NCBI RefSeq assembly: GCF_016428905.1
Contig: NZ_JAELTQ010000003.1
Span: 1-64,000 of the forward strand
Source of the DNA: Dyella sp. ASV24
GTDB taxonomy: Bacteria; Pseudomonadota; Gammaproteobacteria; Xanthomonadales; Rhodanobacteraceae
Direction: 5' to 3'
DNA: 64,000 nucleotides
Made by a program: the position numbers and the translations under genes. This document shows, in pieces, positions 16,752 to 25,616 of the stretch (its first letter is position 1; each line of letters begins with the position of its first letter). Below the pieces are notes generated by a model. That model was given only the letters and a program-made list of their open reading frames with translations. It ran no database searches and had not been told where the DNA came from.

Positions 16752-19085
16752 TTATTTCGAAAACACCATCTGCGCCAACGCCCACTGGCCATCGCGTGGA
16801 TCGCCGGTAGCGAAGACGCACAGGGTGCGCACGCCGGCCCCCGCCGGCGTGGCGACCTTTGCATCAAGATGTACTTGCCCCTTGGCTTGCACGACGCCCT
16901 CCAATGGCAGGCTGGCAAGCAGCGGGCCTGTGCAGGAGTCGGCATGGATTTCGAATTCGCCTGCCGCACTGGCCTTTCGGCGCACCACGGCGTCCTTGGC
17001 TTCGTCGCCGAAGCGCCATGCGATGCGTTCGGCATGAATCACGACATGCTTGACGTCACCTAGCGATGCTTTTGGCCATAGCCAGCATGCATTGCCGATG
17101 TCGACCGAATAGACCGGCCTGCTTCCCTGTGCGGGCTTGCTGCCTTCCAGGCGGGAAGCGGGTTGCTTGGAGCATGTGGCCAGCGCGCTGCCGTCGCGAC
17201 TCAGCAGGGTGGCGTCATTCAGTACTTGGGTGCGCGGCACAGCAAGTTCGAAGCCATCCGCAGCAAACGTTGCGGCGCGCAAGGTGGTGTTGGCTGGCAG
17301 CGTGAGCGGCTGTGCGTAGGCGTCAGATTGACGGGTGGGTTCGGAGCCGTCCGTCGTATAGCGAATTGTTCCGAACTCCGCCTGGTTGGACAGCGTGATC
17401 CGAAGGGTGCCCTGGGTTGCTGCAGTCACTTGGAAGGCGGGTGCGAAGGCGCTATCAGCGTAGTTGATACCAAGCGACCGATAGCGCGCCAGTTCCGCCG
17501 GCATGCGTTGGAGAAAGCCATGCCAGTCGTGCGTATTCGAGGGTGACCAGCCGAGCTCCGACAAGGCCGCGACGCGCGGAAACACGGCGTGCTGATCATG
17601 CGCAAAGGTGGGCATCTGCTCGGTCCACAGGCCGGACTGAACCCCAATGACGTGCTGTGCTTCGGTGGTGTTTACGCCCTTGGGAATAACGATGGTGTCG
17701 TAGGCCTGCCGCAATGTCGCCGCGGGCGGCGGGCCTTGCCATTCATCCGGCAGGTCGGATTGGTAGTGGTCGAAGTACAACGATTCCTGTGGTGTCATGA
17801 CGACGTCGTGACCTTGCTTGATCGCCGCAAGCGCCACGCGTTCGTTGTGGTCGCCGTGCCAGGACATCACCACTTGCGATGCTGGCAAGGTTGCACCGGC
17901 AACCAGCTCATCGTCCCAGCCCACCGGCACGCGCCCGTGCTCGATAAGGTGTGCGGCGACTTGATTCATAAACCAGCCCTGCAGCTGATCCATGTTCGCC
18001 AAGCCCAGCTTTTGCATCTGTGCGCGAACTTCCGGCGATGCATTCCATTGCTGCTTGTCGGCCTCATCGCCGCCAATGGAGATGTATCGGGATGGAAATA
18101 GCTGCATCACTTCGTCGAGTACGTCATCGACAAACTGCAGGGTCTTCTCGTTGGGCTTGAGCAGCCACGGGCTGACGCCCCAGTCGGTCCATACCTCGGG
18201 ACGCTTGCCGGTAACGCCCAGCCACGGGTAGGCGGCGATGGCGGCCTGAGAGTGGCCGGGTAAATCGATTTCCGGCACCACATCCACATAGCGCTCTGCG
18301 GCGTAGCGCACGATGTCGCGCGCCTCGGCGTGGGTATAGAAACCGCAATAGGGCTGGTCGGTAGAGCCGGTCAGTTCACTGTCGAGACCCGCGGCCTTGC
18401 GGCATGCGCCGATCTTGGTCAGCTCGGGATACTTGGCGATCTCAAGGCGCCAGCCTTGATCCTCCGTCACGTGCCAGAGCAGCACATTCAACTTGTTGAG
18501 CGACATCCAGTCGATCAGCTGCTTGATGTCGGCGACACTCTGGTAGTGCCGGCCGGAGTCGAGCAGCAAGGCGCGCCACGCAAAGCGCGGGTAGTCATCG
18601 ATCACGCCATGAGCAATCTCAGCGGGTGCGCCACGCGTCCAGCCGGGCGGTGTCAGCAATTGCCACAGGGTGACACTGCCGTAGAACGCGCCGCGCGGCG
18701 TGCGTGCGGTGACCAGGATGCCGTTGTCGTCGATGGTGATGCGATAGCCCGCTTCGCCCGTGACATCAGTATTCGGGTTGACGTCGAACGTGATGGCGGG
18801 ATGCGCATCGTCAGTGGCGGCCATGCGCAGATGCAATCCGCGGGTGTCGGCCACGCGTTGCAGGAACTGCTCCGCCATGGACTGCACTTGCTGGCGATCT
18901 GCGCCTCGCAAGGCAACCACGGCGCCATCCGCAACCTTGGTCGTACCCGATCCAGCAGGGGTGGCCTTCGCCGGCTGCGGGAGCAGTGACCATGCAGGCG
19001 TCGCGGGCGTCGCGACAGCTGCGCCCGTGGTCATCAGCCACGCGATGGCCATCCAGCGGCAAAGTTGGGACGCGCGGCGACTCAT
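16752..19085 (-). CDS. GH20 beta-N-acetylhexosaminidase
   Basis: A 777-residue exported enzyme that removes terminal GlcNAc or GalNAc. The ATG at 19085 gives a signal peptide (LCRWMAIAWLMTTGAAVA). An N-terminal GH20b domain spans about 30-160, and the catalytic barrel begins at YPRFAWRALLLDSGRHY (165). The Asp-Glu catalytic pair is D340-E341 in YISIGGDEAD, which polarises the substrate acetamido group and donates the proton. A chitobiase-type C-terminal region and a beta-rich tail follow to residue 777. The start overlaps the kinase stop by four bases (ATGA), so the two are translationally coupled. With the GH2 enzyme it would convert mixed GlcNAc/GlcN oligomers to monosaccharides. Confidence 0.9.
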   Translation of the reverse strand: MSRRASQLCRWMAIAWLMTTGAAVATPATPAWSLLPQPAKATPAGSGTTKVADGAVVALRGADRQQVQSMAEQFLQRVADTRGLHLRMAATDDAHPAITFDVNPNTDVTGEAGYRITIDDNGILVTARTPRGAFYGSVTLWQLLTPPGWTRGAPAEIAHGVIDDYPRFAWRALLLDSGRHYQSVADIKQLIDWMSLNKLNVLLWHVTEDQGWRLEIAKYPELTKIGACRKAAGLDSELTGSTDQPYCGFYTHAEARDIVRYAAERYVDVVPEIDLPGHSQAAIAAYPWLGVTGKRPEVWTDWGVSPWLLKPNEKTLQFVDDVLDEVMQLFPSRYISIGGDEADKQQWNASPEVRAQMQKLGLANMDQLQGWFMNQVAAHLIEHGRVPVGWDDELVAGATLPASQVVMSWHGDHNERVALAAIKQGHDVVMTPQESLYFDHYQSDLPDEWQGPPPAATLRQAYDTIVIPKGVNTTEAQHVIGVQSGLWTEQMPTFAHDQHAVFPRVAALSELGWSPSNTHDWHGFLQRMPAELARYRSLGINYADSAFAPAFQVTAATQGTLRITLSNQAEFGTIRYTTDGSEPTRQSDAYAQPLTLPANTTLRAATFAADGFELAVPRTQVLNDATLLSRDGSALATCSKQPASRLEGSKPAQGSRPVYSVDIGNACWLWPKASLGDVKHVVIHAERIAWRFGDEAKDAVVRRKASAAGEFEIHADSCTGPLLASLPLEGVVQAKGQVHLDAKVATPAGAGVRTLCVFATGDPRDGQWALAQMVFSK

Positions 19086-20161
19086 GCGCCAGCTCCACTT
19101 GCCACAACGGGCTGCGTCGCGGCTACGCCGGGCATGACATGCCGGAGGTACCACCTGGCCGCACCGTGCACGCCGCGGAGGCCGTGTTCGGTGACCCGCA
19201 CCGGTATGTGGGAGAGCAGGGCGCGCGCACTGCGCCCATGCAGGAATCGCTCCTCGAACGCGCTGCGCTCAAGTAGCTCGAAGATGGACGACAGAAAACC
19301 GCCCGCCAGGAACACGCCGCCGGTGGCCATGAAGGTCATCGCGAGGTTGCCGGCAAAACTTCCCAGCGAGGCGCAGAAAATCTCCACGGCTTCCGCGGCC
19401 CGCGCATCATCGGTTGTCATGACTGCCCGGGTGACAGCCTCGGGCGTCGCCAGCGTGGGTGCTTCTCCGTGCATGGCACACAGGGCCGCATAGACAGCCA
19501 ACAGACCCGGGCCCGACACGACGTGCTCGAAGGGGACATAGCCGCCATCGGGGGCCAGATGAGCAAGAACCTCGCGCTCGCGAACCGAGTTCGGTGCGAA
19601 ATCCATCTGGCCAGCCTCGGTTCCCATGACGAAGCCACCGCCTGGGCTGGGGATATGCACTGCCGCGCCAAGGCCGGTGCCCGGTCCAATGACCAGGGTC
19701 GGGCCGACAGATGGCGTGACGGGTCCGCACAAGTGGCGCCCATCATCAGCAAACGCGTCATCGAGCGCATACGCCAGCGCCTCGAAGTCGTTGAGTACGG
19801 CAATCTCGTCCAGGCCAAGCGCTTGACGCAGTTGCGGCAAGTGAATGGGCCAGGGCAGGTTGTCGTTCACCACCTCGTTGCCCATGATCTGGCCCGCGCA
19901 AGCAAGCACGCAGTGCTTTACTGGGATCTGCACATGGCCATCGATAAAGGCCTGCAGCAGCTTCGACAGCGTCGGGAACGCCGCGCAGACGAAGACGTGA
20001 TACGCGAGCGTTTCTATCCCGCCGGCGGTTTCTCGCGAGGCGCGCATCAGCGCAACACGCCCATGCGTGCCGCCAATGTCGGCCGCCAGAAACGGCGCCG
20101 TCGGTATCCCCGTCAGTCGATCTGAATGATCCGTTGCCACGTCCAGCGCGCCCTCTCGCAT
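19082..20161 (-). CDS. Glucokinase-family sugar kinase, likely acting on GlcNAc/GlcN
   Basis: A 359-residue cytosolic kinase of the bacterial glucokinase family (PF02685 type). The phosphate-binding signature is FLAADIGGTHGRVALM near residues 24-39, and a second glycine-rich ATP site is GPGTGLGAAVHIP near 180. It lies first in the operon, four bases overlapping with the GH20 gene, so its natural substrate is probably an imported amino sugar or glucose. The start at 20161 has no clear ribosome site; a GTG at 20140 with AGAGGG upstream is an alternative. The palindrome at 20189-20204 lies 28 bases before the gene. Confidence 0.82.
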   Translation of the reverse strand: MREGALDVATDHSDRLTGIPTAPFLAADIGGTHGRVALMRASRETAGGIETLAYHVFVCAAFPTLSKLLQAFIDGHVQIPVKHCVLACAGQIMGNEVVNDNLPWPIHLPQLRQALGLDEIAVLNDFEALAYALDDAFADDGRHLCGPVTPSVGPTLVIGPGTGLGAAVHIPSPGGGFVMGTEAGQMDFAPNSVREREVLAHLAPDGGYVPFEHVVSGPGLLAVYAALCAMHGEAPTLATPEAVTRAVMTTDDARAAEAVEIFCASLGSFAGNLAMTFMATGGVFLAGGFLSSIFELLERSAFEERFLHGRSARALLSHIPVRVTEHGLRGVHGAARWYLRHVMPGVAATQPVVASGAGA

Positions 20162-20188
20162 TGGAACTGTTATCAGCCTGTAACGACA

Positions 20189-20204
20189 TTGACACCGGTG
20201 TCAA
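20189..20204. promoter_or_regulatory. NagR/LacI-type operator palindrome
   Basis: A perfect 16-base palindrome, TTGACACCGGTGTCAA, with the central CG step that is typical of LacI-family operators. It lies just upstream of the kinase-GH20 operon and resembles the NagR-type motif (TGACAxCGxTGTCA) known from chitin-using gammaproteobacteria. The probable ligand is the LacI protein encoded at 8067-9074. Confidence 0.7.
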
Positions 20205-20333
20205 GCGGTGGCGCAACATCGGTGGGAACGGGCGGCAAGGGAGATGGGGGATGGCTCTGGGGAGCGTACGCACCCTGAGGCGGGTTTGACGCCGGCGCCC
20301 TCGCGTGAACGAGGACGCCGATGTCGATCAGAC

Positions 20334-22247
20334 TTACTCGACGATATTCGCCGTCACGTGATACACGCGGCCACCCCATCCATCATTGGGGAAGGAGTCG
20401 GACACCTTGAGGTAAACGGGTTTGGCGCCATTGATGGCCGCGCCAAGGAACGGTGTCAGGTCGACGCTGCGATTGGCCTTGTTTGACCCGTCGGTGATCG
20501 GCTGGGTTTCTTGCAACACGGTCGTCCAGTGCGCGTTGTCCGTGCTGACCTGCACTAGGAACTCGTTGTCGATGGTGAGGATGACCTGCGCCGAACTCGT
20601 GTCGGCCGGGAGGGGGAATCGATAGGTGAAGTGGGCGGTGCCGTCGGCAAAACGGTTCTGCACGCCGTTGCTCTGCGAGCCATCGGGATCGAACAGCCAC
20701 GGTGTCTCGGCAACCGTGCCGGTATCGAAGTCGATCTCGTGTGCGATCAGCACGTCGGCCTGAGTAGTGAAGTGCAACCCGGCGGCGGCAAGGTTGGCGG
20801 TGATCAGGTGATGCCCATCCGTTGCCGAGCTCGGTACGGTCAGTGCCAGTGGAAGCGTGCTGTTTACCGGCGCTGCGTTCCCGCGCGGCTGCAGGCGAAT
20901 GACATCGGCTCGCGGGGAGATATTCCAGCCTGTCGGAGTGTCGATGGATGCCAGTGCCAGCATGGGGAAGAACCCGGTCGCCGACGCATCAAGATCGATG
21001 GTCATGCTGGTGACACCCGACGCGGAGGGCATGACCACGGGTTGTGCCGGAGACATCGTCGCAGCCAGCGACGCCAGTGGTGTCAGTGTCGGCACGTCGC
21101 CGATCAAGGCGCTGAGTGCACTGGCCTGCGTGCGCCAGTCAAATACATTGGGGTGGTCATTACTGGTGATGCCGGACCAGCGGGTGCCGAGCCGGCCAGC
21201 AGCATCGCGATCGTTGTTCCAGATGTCTTCCGCCTGTTCACCCAGGAATGCCGCGTACTGCCGATCATGGGTGGTGTCGACAAGGTCGGTCCAGTAGCGC
21301 ATAAAAATGCCCTTGAACTGCTTGCCGTTGTCATCGCAGGTCTGGTCCGCTGCATCGCAGCTCTCGGTGAGGATGCCATCGGTCACCAGTGCATTCGGCG
21401 CGATCGCCGCATCAGCCAAGCGTCGTACGTCGGACAAGATCTGCGGGTCTCTGGTGGCGCGCCACAACTCCAGGCCGGCACCTATAGCCATGCCCTGGTT
21501 GTAGGTCCACACGGTCTGGCCATTGTTGGTGCAGGAATCGGTGAGGCCGTCGTTGACCAGACCGCTGGCATTGATCATGCCGCTACCTTGAAACCACGCC
21601 CAGGCGGTGCGGGATCGAGTCAGCCACATGTGATCACCAGGAATCCGGTTGTGCAATTCGGCGGTGAGCCGGATCCACAACCCGTTGGTGACAGCGTTCT
21701 TGTACGTGCGCTCCGCATTCCACCACACGCCACCGCCACAGGTGCTGGTATCCCAATAGCCATCGACATAAGTGGCGATGGTGACGGCCATGTCCAGGTA
21801 CTTGGGGTTCCGCGTCAGGTCATACGCCTGTACCCAGGTCAGGCCCCACCATTCGGTGTCATCGATGGCACGGCTGGTGAAGTTGCCAAGCAGCGGGTCT
21901 CCCGACAATACGCCAGCGGGAAAGACGCCCTTGTCCTTCTCGAAGGTATTGTCCAACTGGCTGAGATAGCGGCGATCACCACTGCGTTGCATGTAGTCGC
22001 CGATGGTCTGCAGGGCGACCGCCGAGTTCCACCAGCTCGATGGAAACCAGGCCTTGGTGGGATCGTAGGAGCTCATCAAGACGTCCGCCGCCACCCGTGC
22101 ACGGGCGACAGCGGTCGGTCCATCGATCCGCGGATGGGATGGATAGGTCTGTTCGGCGGCGATCGACGGGACGGTAGTGGCAGTGATGATCAGGCTGACT
22201 GCGATCAGCCATGTCCGAACGCGTAAGCGTATGGCTTCGAACTTCAT
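20334..22247 (-). CDS. GH76 alpha-1,6-mannanase, secreted
   Basis: A 637-residue secreted enzyme. The ATG at 22247 is followed by a signal peptide (TWLIAVSLIITATTVPSIAA). The catalytic (alpha/alpha)6-barrel covers about residues 40-370. The GH76 aspartate pair is D129-D130 in SRAIDDTEWWGLTW. GH76 enzymes cut alpha-1,6-mannan backbones of fungal cell walls. A beta-rich region follows and the last 110 residues look like an accessory sugar-binding or galactose-binding-like domain. It precedes the amino-sugar operon on the same strand with a 172-base gap, and has its own set of palindromes upstream. Together, mannanase plus chitin/chitosan enzymes suggest fungal wall feeding. Confidence 0.88.
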   Translation of the reverse strand: MKFEAIRLRVRTWLIAVSLIITATTVPSIAAEQTYPSHPRIDGPTAVARARVAADVLMSSYDPTKAWFPSSWWNSAVALQTIGDYMQRSGDRRYLSQLDNTFEKDKGVFPAGVLSGDPLLGNFTSRAIDDTEWWGLTWVQAYDLTRNPKYLDMAVTIATYVDGYWDTSTCGGGVWWNAERTYKNAVTNGLWIRLTAELHNRIPGDHMWLTRSRTAWAWFQGSGMINASGLVNDGLTDSCTNNGQTVWTYNQGMAIGAGLELWRATRDPQILSDVRRLADAAIAPNALVTDGILTESCDAADQTCDDNGKQFKGIFMRYWTDLVDTTHDRQYAAFLGEQAEDIWNNDRDAAGRLGTRWSGITSNDHPNVFDWRTQASALSALIGDVPTLTPLASLAATMSPAQPVVMPSASGVTSMTIDLDASATGFFPMLALASIDTPTGWNISPRADVIRLQPRGNAAPVNSTLPLALTVPSSATDGHHLITANLAAAGLHFTTQADVLIAHEIDFDTGTVAETPWLFDPDGSQSNGVQNRFADGTAHFTYRFPLPADTSSAQVILTIDNEFLVQVSTDNAHWTTVLQETQPITDGSNKANRSVDLTPFLGAAINGAKPVYLKVSDSFPNDGWGGRVYHVTANIVE

Positions 22248-22359
22248 GATCTGGCGTGCTCCTGTCGGATGCCCACGAAGGGGTGAGGGGCAAGCCCTCG
22301 GCTGGCGCGACCGGTCCGTGGGCGATGATCCGGCGCGTAAGCGTGCATCGGTACGGATG

Positions 22360-22373
22360 TTTGGACGTCTAAA
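22360..22373. promoter_or_regulatory. Operator-like palindrome upstream of GH76 gene
   Basis: TTTGGACGTCTAAA, a 14-base palindrome with one mismatch and a central CG. It shares the TTTAGA/TCTAAA arms of the two sites at 22438-22466 and lies about 120 bases before the mannanase start. Confidence 0.45.
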
Positions 22374-22437
22374 TTCGTACTGCCGAATCGATATGAATCC
22401 ACCGCAAGGCTTCCCCCGACACGGCATAATTCTCGGC

Positions 22438-22466
22438 TTTAGATCGATCTAAATTTAGATTCTAAA
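22438..22466. promoter_or_regulatory. Tandem palindromes TTTAGA/TCTAAA, probable operator
   Basis: Two adjacent palindromes: TTTAGATCGATCTAAA (22438-22453, perfect, central CG) and TTTAGATTCTAAA (22454-22466, perfect arms around one base). They lie about 190 bases upstream of the mannanase start in otherwise GC-rich DNA. A LacI-type regulator other than the local one is a plausible binder. Confidence 0.55.
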
Positions 22467-22489
22467 AAAAGGCCATAAAGCGATGGCCT
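22464..22489 (-). terminator. Rho-independent terminator on the minus strand
   Basis: On the minus strand a 7-base-pair stem (AGGCCAT with ATGGCCT, six-base loop) is followed by seven T residues. It ends transcription coming from the region of the 94-residue hypothetical gene and overlaps the palindromes in front of the mannanase gene. Confidence 0.8.
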
Positions 22490-22837
22490 CGATAGTCGGA
22501 CGTTGGGCGATCAGCGCCGACGACGGACTTTAACCTGCTCTCGCATCCGAATGCTTGTTGCATTGCGGAAGGGTGAGGTCCACGCACCGCCTCTTTTGAT
22601 ACAGGCGATACATCGTTTCCATGTTTCACCAGCTCTCTTGCAGAGCATCAAGGAGGCATTTGAGCGTGCGTCGTCCAACCTGATTTCGCTAGCGCCAAAG
22701 CATCGAATTCGATGTTCGCGATGACGTGTGGGCGACGGGCCTGATGCTCGATCGCGCGGAGCCGTAGCGGATCGCTGATCCGGCTACGGGGGCTCAAGAG
22801 GCATAGGGTGGCCTGGGTGAGCGGGGGCCTTTCGCGT
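22490..22837. other. Non-coding stretch with a strong hairpin
   Basis: About 350 bases with no supported gene between the terminator and the hypothetical gene. A near-perfect 12-base-pair hairpin lies at 22762-22789 (CCGTAGC-GGATC / GATCC-GGCTACGG with one bulged base). This could be the long 3' end of the hypothetical gene transcript or a separate small RNA. Confidence 0.45.
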
Positions 22838-23122
22838 TCAGGCGATGCGAACGCCCGTCGGGAACGCATACACCTTGCCAGTGTCCGCGCCGCCACTTCG
22901 CGGCCTCTGCCAAGGTGGCGAGAGGTTGTTCTTGGACAACATGCTGTAGATCTTTTCCCTTACCCGGTCCCGCTGGCCAGGCGAAACCTGGTCTTTGATC
23001 GCGTTGGCGCGGTCAAAAAATTCGATCCAGTACTTTGCGCTGCCGTTGGGCTGCAGCATGCACGGAATAATGGCGGCCAAGTATCTGATCTCGTTGTCTA
23101 TTTGATTCTGACTCAAAGGCAT
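22838..23122 (-). CDS. Hypothetical 94-residue protein
   Basis: The ATG at 23122 is preferred inside a longer open frame because GGGGAC lies just before it and the upstream residues are Arg/Ser/Pro-rich shadow sequence. The protein reads as a real soluble, mostly helical polypeptide (MPLSQNQIDNEIRYLAAIIP, then AKYWIEFFDRANAIKDQ and RDRVREKIYSMLSKN). The end is basic and Gly-rich. No membrane segment or signal peptide is visible. I do not recognise the family. It stands alone, with a terminator about 350 bases downstream. Confidence 0.6.
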   Translation of the reverse strand: MPLSQNQIDNEIRYLAAIIPCMLQPNGSAKYWIEFFDRANAIKDQVSPGQRDRVREKIYSMLSKNNLSPPWQRPRSGGADTGKVYAFPTGVRIA

Positions 23123-23649
23123 CACTGTCCCCGTAACCACGATCTGGACTAACGTTTTAAAGGCGAAAGATGACCTTCGTAACCGCGAGAGAACCGATGC
23201 GTGGCGCCTGGTCGATGGGCGCCGGCTGCGATGACGAGGAACACCTCTCACCACAAAGACGTTTGGCCGCGGCAAGACGGAAGTCCGGCAAGTGAATACG
23301 GCGCCATCTGGCCGTTGGGGGGCTGATGGGTTGTTTGTCGCCCGGGCTGTTCGGCGCGCTTGGGACCCTGGCGGCCATTGCTTATGCGCTGGATCACGGG
23401 TGTGATGACGATCGCTTGGTCGTCGCCGGAGCAAGCGTGCCGCCAATTTGCATGGCGTCTGTGCGCGAAATAGTTCAGAGGGCGATCACTCTGGCCGGCC
23501 CTGCGGATGCTCATGTGGCGTAGAGTGTTGAATGGAAGGCGGGGGAAACGTAGCTTTAAATCAATGGGTTAAGAGATCTTTGCTGCGTTAATTAAATCCT
23601 AATCTGCGTACCCCATGCTCGCTGTCCCGAAACTCGCGTTCCAAGAGCG
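23123..23649. other. Intergenic region upstream of the two-component system
   Basis: A 527-base stretch separating the divergent hypothetical and response-regulator genes. Short frames here look like shadow sequence. The right end becomes A/T-rich (23570-23605) and carries the PmrA-box-like repeat and the promoter of the two-component operon. Confidence 0.5.
23587..23603 (+). promoter_or_regulatory. PmrA/QseB-box-like direct repeat, site 1 (autoregulation)
   Basis: GTTAAT-TAAAT-CCTAAT: two six-base half-sites separated by five bases, the same layout as PmrA/BasR boxes (CTTAAT-N5-CTTAAT). It is 47 bases before the response-regulator start. Similar sites occur at 25495 and 27980. Confidence 0.65.
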
Positions 23650-24318
23650 TTGCCTGTGAATCTTCTACTGGTCGAGGACGATACGATGCTCGCCGAAGCC
23701 ATCTGTGATGGTGTGCGGCAACATGCGTGGGACATTGATCATGTCGGCAATGCGGGGGCGGCGAAGGCAGCACTCGCGGATCACGCCTATGCGGCGGTTC
23801 TGCTCGACATCGGTTTGCCCGGCGAATCCGGCCTGACGGTGCTGCGTTTTCTCCGAGAACGTTACGACACCATTCCCGTTGTCGTCCTCACTGCGCGCGG
23901 TCAGTTGAGCGACCGTATTCGTGGTCTCGATGCGGGCGCCGACGACTACCTGGTCAAGCCATTTCAGTTGGGGGAGTTGCTCGCGCGTGTTCGTGCTGTC
24001 ACGCGACGTAGCGAGGGACAGGTTGTTCCTTCGCTCTCCCATGGCAACGTGGTGCTTGATCCTGTGAAGCGACGGGTCACGCGCGGTGGCGAACCGGTGG
24101 CCCTAAGCGCGCATGAATACCAGACGTTATTCGCGCTACTGAAGCGCGTCGGCCACGTGGTGACACGCGACGATCTGGAGCGCGCGATCTATGGTGATCG
24201 CGCCGCCGTAGGAAGCAACACGGTGTCCGTCTTCGTCCATCAGCTTCGGCGGAAGCTGGGTGACGACGTGATCACTACGGTCCACGGTCATGGCTACACC
24301 ATGGGTGGCGTGCCTTGA
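23650..24318 (+). CDS. OmpR-family response regulator (PmrA/QseB-like)
   Basis: A 222-residue DNA-binding regulator. The receiver domain (1-115) has the acidic pair E9-D10, the phosphorylation site D53 in VLLDIGLPGESG, and the conserved Lys103 in DDYLVKPFQLGE. The C-terminal winged helix (125-220) ends with the wing motif TVHGHGYTMG, typical of the QseB/PmrA group. The start is TTG at 23650; a GTG two codons later is also possible. It overlaps the kinase start by four bases (TTGA). The repeat at 23587-23603 suggests it controls itself. Confidence 0.9.
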   Translation: MPVNLLLVEDDTMLAEAICDGVRQHAWDIDHVGNAGAAKAALADHAYAAVLLDIGLPGESGLTVLRFLRERYDTIPVVVLTARGQLSDRIRGLDAGADDYLVKPFQLGELLARVRAVTRRSEGQVVPSLSHGNVVLDPVKRRVTRGGEPVALSAHEYQTLFALLKRVGHVVTRDDLERAIYGDRAAVGSNTVSVFVHQLRRKLGDDVITTVHGHGYTMGGVP

Positions 24319-25499
24319 GGTCGCTGCAATGGCGCATGCTCGCCGCACTCGGCCTGGTCATTGCACTGGCGTGGGGCATCTCCATAGCGATGCTCATCTC
24401 TCTTTTGCACGTGGGGCCTTCTACGTCGTGGCGTACGGGCCTGTCCTCGCTGGGTGACACCCTGGTCAAGACACTGCCGGCCGAGTGGGTGGGGAGGCAA
24501 GACGACGTTGCAACTAGGGCGCCACCCAGGCGAGAGGAAGTGCCAAGGATCGGTCAGGAGCAGCCGGTGCCCAGCGAGCCCGGTGGCTTACTCACCGCGA
24601 TGGTGCTCAATACGGTGGAATTGGCCATCGTAGGCATCCTCATGTGGTGGGCTGTCGTCGTTTCGTTGCGGCCGCTGCGTTCGCTGTCGGAGGATCTTGC
24701 CCGACGCAGGGTGTTTGATTCCGAGCCGCTGCAGGTCAAGCAGGTGCCTGATGAACTTCGGCCGCTCATCCTGGCGTTCAATTCATTGCTGGCCCGCGTG
24801 GACACCGCCATGCGGGCAGAACGCCAATTTATCGCTGACGCGGCGCACGAACTGCGCACGCCACTGGCGGCGCTGCACGTTCAGACCGAGGTGGCTTTAC
24901 GTGCAGAGGCGCTGAAAGGAAAGGATGACGCGCTTCGCAAGCTGCTGGACATCTCCCATCGAACGCATCGCCTCGCCGAACAGTTGCTCGATCTGGCACG
25001 GCTTGACGCGGGTCTCCATTCGACGGGTTTGCACGATACCGATCTGCTCGAGCTTGCCGGCCACGTGATCAGCGAGTTCAGCGTACAGGCCGATAGTCGT
25101 GATATCCGCCTGTTGCTGTCGGGCACTTCGTGCATGGTGACATGCGACGTGGATGAGATGGGCATTCTCATCCGCAACCTGGTGGACAACGCGATCCAGC
25201 ATGGCCGCGACGCCGGTACGGTGGATGTCGTCTGTGGTCATGTGATGCGCAACGAGTTGCAACACCCAGCGCTTGAGGTTCGCGACGATGGACCTGGCGT
25301 GCCTGAGGATGAGCGTGCAGCTATCTTCACGCGCTTCTATCGAGCGCAGAGCGGTACTGTCCGCGGGAGTGGCATTGGCCTCTCGCTGGTCGCTGCTATC
25401 GCCCAACTCCACGATGCCCGGATCGAAACCGGGGAGGGCGTGGGAGGGCAGGGTTTCAGCATTCGCGTTCTCTTTCCTCCAAGGGATCCGCCGGCCTAA
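24315..25499 (+). CDS. Sensor histidine kinase (QseC/PmrB-like)
   Basis: A 394-residue inner-membrane kinase starting at a TTG that overlaps the regulator stop. One membrane segment lies near residues 10-32 and another near 97-118, enclosing a short (about 65 residues), charged, Pro-rich periplasmic loop. A HAMP-like linker follows. The H box is FIADAAHELRTPLAALH with His178. The N, G1 (DDGPGVPEDE) and G2 (GSGIGLSL) boxes of the ATPase domain are all present, so it should be active. The small sensor loop suits detection of cations or cationic peptides, as in PmrB, but that is inference. Confidence 0.9.
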   Translation: MRSLQWRMLAALGLVIALAWGISIAMLISLLHVGPSTSWRTGLSSLGDTLVKTLPAEWVGRQDDVATRAPPRREEVPRIGQEQPVPSEPGGLLTAMVLNTVELAIVGILMWWAVVVSLRPLRSLSEDLARRRVFDSEPLQVKQVPDELRPLILAFNSLLARVDTAMRAERQFIADAAHELRTPLAALHVQTEVALRAEALKGKDDALRKLLDISHRTHRLAEQLLDLARLDAGLHSTGLHDTDLLELAGHVISEFSVQADSRDIRLLLSGTSCMVTCDVDEMGILIRNLVDNAIQHGRDAGTVDVVCGHVMRNELQHPALEVRDDGPGVPEDERAAIFTRFYRAQSGTVRGSGIGLSLVAAIAQLHDARIETGEGVGGQGFSIRVLFPPRDPPA

Positions 25500-25511
25500 T
25501 CAATTCCTAAA
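25495..25511 (+). promoter_or_regulatory. PmrA/QseB-box-like direct repeat, site 2
   Basis: CCTAAT-CAATT-CCTAAA, the same half-site and five-base spacing as site 1. It overlaps the end of the kinase gene and lies about 106 bases before the lipoprotein start, so the downstream genes probably have their own promoter under the same regulator. Confidence 0.65.
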
Positions 25512-25616
25512 AACCGTTCCCTAGCATGGTCGACAAGGAGTGGCGCGGACGGCGTTGCCCTTGCCCATCGATCCCGTGCGGCTTCTTCAATGCCGCCCAA
25601 GAACCAGGAACGGATT

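Noticed and set aside
20631-22226. A 531-codon open frame on the plus strand
   Set aside because: It is exactly opposite the GH76 mannanase, which has signal peptide, catalytic motif and full length. The opposite frame is an effect of GC-rich codon use and has no recognisable motif.
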